Positions 58,421-64,000 of a stretch of DNA of 64,000 nucleotides are shown piece after piece (position 1 is the stretch's first letter; every line of letters starts with the position of its first letter). Made by a program: the position numbers and the translations under genes. The DNA lies in contig NZ_CP095376.1 of NCBI RefSeq assembly GCF_023008405.1, positions 10,126,960 to 10,190,959 of the forward strand, read 5' to 3'. Source of the stretch: Amycolatopsis sp. FBCC-B4732 (GTDB lineage: Bacteria > Actinomycetota > Actinomycetes > Mycobacteriales > Pseudonocardiaceae). Below the pieces are notes generated by a model. The model was not told the DNA's origin, searched no databases, and saw only the letters and a list, made by a program, of their open reading frames with translations.

Positions 58421-59818
58421 GTGTCGGATTCGTGGGTCAATTCGGGGGAGCGGCTCGGTGCCGACCTGCACCTGGAGCTGTCCGGCGGCGGCAAGCGGGC
58501 CGCGCTCATCACCGCGCTGCGGGACGCCGTCCGCGCCGGACGGCTCGCGCCCGGCACGCGGCTGCCGCCGTACCGGTCACTGGCCGCGGACCTGGGGCTG
58601 GCCCGCAACACCGTCGCCGACGCCTACGCCGAGCTGGTCGCCGAGGGCTGGCTCACCGCCGTCCAGGGCTCCGGCACCCGCGTCGCCGAACGCGCCGAGC
58701 CACTCGAACCGGTGCGCGTACCGCGGAAAGCCCCCGCGGCGCCGGAACCGCGGTACAACCTCCGGCAAGGCCAGCCGGACGCGACGTCGTTCCCGCGCAC
58801 CGAATGGCTCGCCGCGGCCAGGCGCGCGCTGAACGTGGCTCCGCACGACGCGTTCGGCCCGGGCGACCCGCGCGGCCGCCCCGAACTGCGGGAAGCGCTG
58901 GCCCAGTACCTGGCGCGGGCGCGCGGCGTGCGGACGTCCCCGGACCGGATCGTGGTGTGCTCGGGCTTCGCGCACGCCCTGCGGCTGCTGTTCCCGGCGG
59001 TGCTGCCCGGCCCGCTCGCCGTCGAGGCCTACGGGCTGGCGTTCCACCGCTCGATCTTCGCCGCGGCTTCGGTGCCGACGGTCCCCCTGGACCTGGACGA
59101 GCACGGCGCGCGCGTCGAGGGCCTCGACGTCCCGTCGGTGCTGCTGACCCCGGCCCACCAGTTCCCGACCGGCGGCCCGCTGCACCACGACCGCCGCACC
59201 GCGGTGCTCGGCCACATCCGCGCGCACGGCGGTGTCCTGCTCGAAGACGACTACGACGGCGAGTTCCGCTACGACCGCAAGCCGGTCGGCGCGGTCCAGG
59301 GCCTGGACCCCGAACACGTCGTCTACGGGGGATCGGTCAGCAAGAGCCTGTCCCCGGCGCTGCGGCTCGGCTGGCTGGTGCTGCCGGAACGCCTGGTCGA
59401 CCCGGTGCTCGCGGCGAAGGGCGAGCGCGAGGCGTGGGCGGGCGTGCTGGACCAGCTGACGCTGGCGGAGTTCCTGGACTCGGGTGCGTACGACCGGCAC
59501 ATCCGCCGCATGCGCCAGCGCTACCGCCGTCGCCGCGACCTGCTGGTGACGGCGCTGGCCGAGCGGGCGCCGCACGTGACGCCGACCGGTATCGCGGCCG
59601 GCCTGCACGCGGTGCTGCGGTTGCCACCGGGAACGGAGGCGTCCGCGGTGAAAGCGGCGGCGTGGCAAGGCCTCGCGCTGGACGGCCTGGCCGCGTTCCG
59701 CCACCCGGCGAGCACGATGTCCACAATGGACGGCTTGGTGGTCGGCTACGCGACCCCGCCGGAACACGCTTACCCGGCAGCGCTCGACGCGTTGTGCCGA
59801 GCGCTGCCCCCCGCGTGA
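58421..59818 (+). CDS. MocR-type PLP-dependent GntR regulator (PdxR-like)
   Basis: 465 residues. N-terminal GntR HTH (ALRDAVRAGRLAPGTRLPPY, then LGLARNTVADAYAELVAEGW) and a fold-type-I aminotransferase domain with PLP lysine K308 in GGSVSKSLSPALR. The family senses PLP or amine substrates. GTG start; TAGGGT lies 8 bp upstream, fitting leaderless expression. Divergent across 47 bp from the AhpD/MFS operon, which is its probable target, though a pdxST-type role is possible elsewhere. Confidence 0.9.
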   Translation: MSDSWVNSGERLGADLHLELSGGGKRAALITALRDAVRAGRLAPGTRLPPYRSLAADLGLARNTVADAYAELVAEGWLTAVQGSGTRVAERAEPLEPVRVPRKAPAAPEPRYNLRQGQPDATSFPRTEWLAAARRALNVAPHDAFGPGDPRGRPELREALAQYLARARGVRTSPDRIVVCSGFAHALRLLFPAVLPGPLAVEAYGLAFHRSIFAAASVPTVPLDLDEHGARVEGLDVPSVLLTPAHQFPTGGPLHHDRRTAVLGHIRAHGGVLLEDDYDGEFRYDRKPVGAVQGLDPEHVVYGGSVSKSLSPALRLGWLVLPERLVDPVLAAKGEREAWAGVLDQLTLAEFLDSGAYDRHIRRMRQRYRRRRDLLVTALAERAPHVTPTGIAAGLHAVLRLPPGTEASAVKAAAWQGLALDGLAAFRHPASTMSTMDGLVVGYATPPEHAYPAALDALCRALPPA

Positions 59819-59822
59819 AGCG

Positions 59823-60692
59823 CTACCCGACGATGTCGATCTCGAAGGGGTCCGCCGAGCTGTAGTTGATGTCCGCCCACACCGCGCCCGGCAGCTCGTA
59901 CCGGCGGTGGGACGTCAGCTTGTTGTTGTACCCCGGGGTTTGCGTGGGGTTGTGGCCGACGCCCTGGTGGTCGTTGCCCCACGCGAAGATGTCACCGATC
60001 CACATCGGCTTCGAGAAGCCGTCGCCGCCGAGGCGGGGGCGGATGACGACCGCCGCGCCGGGGCTGCCGGACAGGAAGACGCGCACGGCGTGCTGCTCGG
60101 CGTTCGGCGGGTTGACGGTGATGCGCTCCATGATCTCCACTCCAGTCGAGGCGGGTGCGGTGCCGTCCACTCCGGGCCAGAAGTCGACGACCGACGAAAC
60201 GTCGTAGCCGGGGGCGACGTTGCCGGCGTACTGCTTGGCGACCGCGCCGTCGGGGATCGTGGGATCCCCGTTGTAGTGCGCGATCCAGTAGTGCGGCTCG
60301 GCGACACCGGCGGACGAGAACGCCGAGCGCAGCGTCGGCCAGGTCGACAGGCTGCAGTAGACGGTCGGGTCCGCGCCCGCCGCACGGCGCATCCGGACCC
60401 AGCCCGGTGCTTCACCGGGCGTGGCGTCACCGGGTTCGACGTCCAGCACGTGGCCGTCGTTGGTCGACGCCTTCTTGACGATCGTGACCTTCACGGCCTG
60501 GGGAAACCGCGCCCAGTCACCGGCGGACCAGGGTTCGAGTTTGATCTTGTCGATGTAGCCCGCCACCATCGGTGCGTCGGCGGGGATGTTCGCGGCCGTG
60601 ACCGCGTCGTACATCGTGCGCACGGGTTGCGTCTCCGTTCGGTGCTTCATCGCCGTTTCGGGGACGGCGAAATCGTCTCCGCGATTCGCCAT
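59823..60692 (-). CDS. hypothetical protein with GH25-like / DUF1906-like barrel
   Basis: 289 residues. The middle (MVAGYIDKIKLEPWSAGDWA, then LDVEPGDATPGEAPGWV and PHYWIAHYNGDP) has the layout of glycoside-hydrolase-25-like TIM barrels found in actinobacteria, with the DVEPGD acid pair as possible active-site residues; the C-terminal about 100 residues form an extra beta-rich domain. No signal peptide. I cannot say whether it is a lysozyme-like enzyme. ATG at 60692 is a guess; no strong SD is visible. Confidence 0.65.
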   Translation of the reverse strand: MANRGDDFAVPETAMKHRTETQPVRTMYDAVTAANIPADAPMVAGYIDKIKLEPWSAGDWARFPQAVKVTIVKKASTNDGHVLDVEPGDATPGEAPGWVRMRRAAGADPTVYCSLSTWPTLRSAFSSAGVAEPHYWIAHYNGDPTIPDGAVAKQYAGNVAPGYDVSSVVDFWPGVDGTAPASTGVEIMERITVNPPNAEQHAVRVFLSGSPGAAVVIRPRLGGDGFSKPMWIGDIFAWGNDHQGVGHNPTQTPGYNNKLTSHRRYELPGAVWADINYSSADPFEIDIVG

Positions 60693-60883
60693 GGTGATGT
60701 TACCCAAGTGGGACGGGCGTCAAGCGGTAAACGTTACGCAGTTCTTGTCAATCACCAAAATGGCCGCACCGCGCAATTCCTTCACCACGGCTTCACGCGG
60801 CGATGGTCACGGTCCGCTGCCGGTACTGGCTTCCCGCTCACCCGGCTGGCAAGCTGCCAGCACTTCACCACGGAAGGACGTGC

Positions 60884-62465
60884 ATGGCGGCACACCCGGC
60901 GCGGGCCCGGCGCATCGACGCGCGGGTCGTCGTCCTGAGCGCGCTGCTCGTGGTCGCCCTGCTCGCCTGGCCGGCGTCGACTACCTCAAGGACCGGCTGG
61001 CCGGCGGCGGGTGCGACACCACCACGCCGGTGCGCGTCACGGCCGCACCGGACATCGCGCCCGGTGCTCACCGCGCTCGCCGGGACCCGTGCCGCAGCAG
61101 GACTGCTACGCCGTCGAAGTCACGTCGAGCGCGTCGCCGGCCACCGCGGCCGCCCTCGAAGCCAACGGCGCGACCGGCCCGGACGTCTGGGTGCCGGAGT
61201 CGGGCACGTGGCTGCTGCAGGCCCGCGACGGCGGCGCGTGGAACCTGCCCGAGACCGGGCAGTCCGTGGCGAGTTCACCCGTGGTGCTGGCGCTGAGCGA
61301 CGACGTCGCGAAGCAGGCGGGCTGGCCGGCGAAGTCGCCGTCCTGGTCGGACGTCCTCGCGGGAAACCCGGTCGGGCTGCCCGACCCGGGCCGCGACCCC
61401 GCGGCGATCGCCGCGCTGATCGGGTTGCAGCAGCTCATGAAGGACGCGCCCGACCCGGCCGCGGCGTTCACCGAGAAGATCCGCGAGCTGTCGGCCGTGA
61501 AGGAGCCGTACACCGCGTCACCGGCGTCGGAACAGTCCGTGCTGGCCCGCAAGCTCGTCGCCGCGTACCCGGCGGCCGGCGTGCCGGGCTTCGACTACCC
61601 GTACGTCGTACTGCCGCGCGCTTCCGAGGCCTCGCGGTCGGCGGCCGAACGCTTCCTGCGGCTCCTGCTCGACCAGACCGCCACGAAGGCGTTCGCCGAC
61701 GGCGGGTTCCGGACGCCGTCCGGCCAGCTGCTCGGCGACCGCCCGCGCGACACGCGAACGAACGCGGCGCCGCGCCCGGCCGGGCCACCGCCGCCGGAAT
61801 CGATGTACGCCGTGCTCCAGGCGTGGGCCGGGGCGAACCTCAGCGCCCGCGTCCAGGTGCTGCTCGACGTGTCCGGCTCGATGGCCGCCACCGTCCCGGG
61901 CACCGGCCGCAGCCGGATGGCGCTGACCCTCGAAGCCGCGACGCAGGGGCTCGGGTTGTTCAAGCCGACCACCGAAATCGGCCTGTGGCTGTTCTCCACC
62001 AAGCTCGACGGCGACAAGGACTTCAAGGAACTGCTGCCGATGCGGACGATCTCGCAGCAGCTCGGCTCGGGCGGGGTGGCGACGCTGCAGGCGGTCAAGC
62101 CGAAACCCGGTGGCGCGACCGGCCTGTACGACTCGATCCTCGCCGCCTACCAGAACGCCCGCCAGAACTGGCAGCTCGGCCGGATCAACGTCGTCGTCGT
62201 GCTCACCGACGGCCGCAACGAGGACAGCGACTCGATCGGCCTGCCCGGCCTGCTCGCCGAGCTGAACCGGCTGCAGGACCCGCGGAAACCGCTGCCCGTC
62301 ATCGGGATCGGCATCGGCCCGGACATCGACGCGAGCGAGCTGCGGCAGGTCTCCGCCGCGACCGGCGGCGAGTCCTTCACCACGCCGGACCCGCGCAAGA
62401 TCTCCGACGTCTTCTACCAAGCGCTGAGCAAGCTCATGTGCCAGCCGCCGGCCTGCAAGAAGTGA
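60884..62465 (+). pseudogene. VWA-domain substrate-binding-like protein, frameshifted N-terminus
   Basis: From ATG 60884 (SD GGAAGGA) the frame gives a basic start and one membrane helix (VVVLSALLVVALLAWPA), then conserved sequence continues in another frame as VDYLKDRLAGGGCDTTTPVR near 60984, and later shifts again near 61053 and 61083 to PQQDCYAVEVTS. From about 61090 it is intact to the stop: a solute-binding-like domain (GPDVWVPESGTWLLQ) and a C-terminal von Willebrand A domain with MIDAS DVSGSM and LTDGRNED. Family members are membrane-anchored VWA proteins. The first shift may be error or decay; the last two flank CCC runs. Confidence 0.72.
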
Positions 62466-62473
62466 GGACCCCC

Positions 62474-64000
62474 GTGTTGCTGGAGACGGAAACCCCCGCG
62501 CCACGGGCGATCCGAAGACCGTCCACTCTGGTCGTCGCCGCGTTCTTGGCGGGACTCGTTCCGTTGCTGCTGCACGCGTGGGCGGCGCTGCACGGGAGTT
62601 TCGCCCAGGACGACTTCGTCGTGACCTGGCAGGCGGCCGCGGCGGGGCCGTTCGACCCCGGCTTCCTCTTCCAGGACTACCACGGGCACCTGCAGCCCGG
62701 CGGGTTCTTCCTCGCCGCCGTGCTGACGTGGTGGGCGCCACTGGACTTCCCGCTGTTCGTGGCGCCGCTGCTGCTGATGAAAGCGCTTGCGACGACGTAC
62801 TTCTGGTGCCTGCTCGTGCGCTGCTTCGGCCGCCGGTGGGCGATCCTGGTGCCGTTCACCGTGTTCACGGCGTCGACGCTGCTGCTGGTCCCGACGCTCT
62901 GGTGGTCGTTCGGCATCCAGGTCGTGCCGGTGGTGCTGGCCACCGCCGCGGCGCTGCACGCGCACGTGAAGTACCTGGCCGACGGTGGCCGGTGGTGGCT
63001 CGCTACGTTCGCCTGGACGCTGTTCGGGCTCGCCTTCTACGAGAAGGCCACGGTGATCCCGGTGCTGCTGGCCGCGGTGACCGTCCTGCTCGGACGGTCC
63101 TTTCGCGACCACGTCCGCTACTGGCTCGGCCAGGCCGCGGTGCTGGTGGCGTTCGTGGTGGTCTTCTTCGCGCTGACCTCGAGCCAGGTCGGCACCGGCG
63201 CGTCGCCGCTGTCGGCGGGCACGGTCGCCGACCTGACCGGCCGGATGCTCGGCGACACGCTGCTGCCGGGACTGGCCGGCGGGCCGTGGACCGGCGCCGG
63301 GCCGGGCGCGACCTGGGCGCCGACGCCGTTCGCCGTCGTGGTCCTGCTCCTGGTGGCCGCGCTGGTCGTGGTGATCGCTGGTGGCCGCCGCGGCGGACGG
63401 CGGGCGTGGGGTGCCTGGGTGCTGCTCGCCGCGGTGTTCGCCGTGGACGTCGCCCTGCTCGCGCTGACCCGGCTGCGCGAAGTCGGCCCGTCGGCGGGCG
63501 ACGATCCCCGCTACGTCGCCGATCTGGCGCTCGTGGCCGCCCTTTGTGGAGCGTTCGCCTTTCTGGCACCAGCGAAAGTTGCGCCGTCCGGCGGAAAGCG
63601 TGAGCGGCCGATCGCGCTAGTGCTGTGCGTGCTTTTGCTCGCCAGTTCCGCTTTCGGGTTCTCGAGGCTGGCCCCGGCGCTGCGGTTCGAGCACTCGGGG
63701 CAGTACGTCGGGAACGTGCGCGCGGCCGTCGGCGAGGACCCGGATCTGGTCTTCTACGACACCTTCGTGCCGTCGGACGTGGTGCACGAGTGGTTCGGCG
63801 CGGACTCCCGCGCGTCCCGGGTGGTCGGCCTGCTGCCCGGCACGCACTTCGACCAGCCCACGAGCCGGATGCACCTGCTCGACGCCACCGGGATCCCGCA
63901 CAAGATCACCGCGTCGACCCGGTTTCCCGCGGGGTTCCCGGCCCGGTGCCGAACTGCGGCTACGCGATCGGCGAGACCCCCGGTGCGCGTCGGCCTGGAC
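62474..64000 (+). CDS. polytopic membrane protein (3' truncated by window edge)
   Basis: Frame open from GTG 62474 (GAGG 6 bp upstream) to the window edge, 509 residues visible. N-terminal helix LVVAAFLAGLVPLLLHAWAA, then about ten more membrane segments and a large extracytoplasmic C-terminal domain (FEHSGQYVGNVRAAVGEDPD). The layout resembles GT-C-like or similar actinobacterial membrane proteins, but no catalytic motif is certain. Near 63945-63990 a better-conserved reading (VPNCGYAIGETP) lies in another frame flanked by C/G runs, suggesting paired indels. It follows the VWA gene by 8 bp in a probable operon. Confidence 0.7.
   Translation, partial: MLLETETPAPRAIRRPSTLVVAAFLAGLVPLLLHAWAALHGSFAQDDFVVTWQAAAAGPFDPGFLFQDYHGHLQPGGFFLAAVLTWWAPLDFPLFVAPLLLMKALATTYFWCLLVRCFGRRWAILVPFTVFTASTLLLVPTLWWSFGIQVVPVVLATAAALHAHVKYLADGGRWWLATFAWTLFGLAFYEKATVIPVLLAAVTVLLGRSFRDHVRYWLGQAAVLVAFVVVFFALTSSQVGTGASPLSAGTVADLTGRMLGDTLLPGLAGGPWTGAGPGATWAPTPFAVVVLLLVAALVVVIAGGRRGGRRAWGAWVLLAAVFAVDVALLALTRLREVGPSAGDDPRYVADLALVAALCGAFAFLAPAKVAPSGGKRERPIALVLCVLLLASSAFGFSRLAPALRFEHSGQYVGNVRAAVGEDPDLVFYDTFVPSDVVHEWFGADSRASRVVGLLPGTHFDQPTSRMHLLDATGIPHKITASTRFPAGFPARCRTAATRSARPPVRVGLD

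Overview
The window is high-GC DNA with frequent GTG starts, 4-bp ATGA/GTGA gene overlaps, several probable leaderless starts, and actinobacterial families throughout (BkdR-type Lrp, ECF sigma with a SnoaL-like tail, GH92, DUF885, PucR, MocR). Gene content and the TTTCACGTGAAA palindromes fit a Pseudonocardiaceae chromosome, probably Amycolatopsis or a relative; that assignment is inference. I see no rRNA, tRNA, CRISPR array, insertion sequence, phage or plasmid gene, and no gene-free stretch above about 300 bp.

Layout. 1-5.6 kb: 3' end of pobA, then an MFS exporter / PEP-mutase-like / SigG-like ECF sigma operon, and a divergent MFS + TetR pair around a palindromic operator. 5.7-11.5 kb: a FAD oxidoreductase, a LacI repressor and a sugar ABC importer (lipoprotein, two permeases, no ATPase), with the same TAATTCGAATTA-type site ahead of both transcription units. 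11.5-20.8 kb: OmpR-type two-component system, secreted GH92 mannosidase, HSL-type esterase with divergent MarR, secreted lipase and a PucR-type regulator. 20.8-26.1 kb: two small lipoproteins, a DUF885 gene broken by three frameshifts, and a secreted GH3 enzyme with a strong terminator. 26.3-30.2 kb: bkdR and the divergent branched-chain 2-oxoacid dehydrogenase genes (E1 alpha, E1 beta, E2; no E3). 30.2-34.0 kb: unrecognised, tightly coupled coiled-coil and membrane proteins, an immunity-like helical protein and a small membrane protein. 34.2-35.2 kb: an orphan HTH-receiver-HTH regulator.

35.1-53.1 kb is the centrepiece, a nearly complete choline-to-serine catabolic island: APC permease for uptake, choline dehydrogenase (betA), betaine aldehyde dehydrogenase (betB) with a divergent TetR regulator, a Rieske oxygenase likely demethylating glycine betaine, a Rieske ferredoxin plus ferredoxin reductase that could feed it, then glyA-soxB-soxD-soxA-soxG-purU-dimethylglycine oxidase in one overlapping operon behind a GntR/FCD operator. 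Together they would convert choline to betaine, dimethylglycine, sarcosine, glycine and serine, loading methyl carbons onto tetrahydrofolate and releasing formate through PurU.

53.2-64 kb: membrane-anchored HtrA protease, MarR/MFS divergent pair, MFS + AhpD-like pair, MocR regulator, a GH25-like hypothetical, and a VWA-domain gene plus polytopic membrane protein that carry frameshifts.

Two signals cut across the window. Long perfect palindromes overlap stop codons at three gene ends and occur twice, in frame, inside soxG. Frameshifts cluster in otherwise conserved genes (DUF885, VWA, final membrane gene), many at C/G runs, so sequence error must be weighed against true decay.
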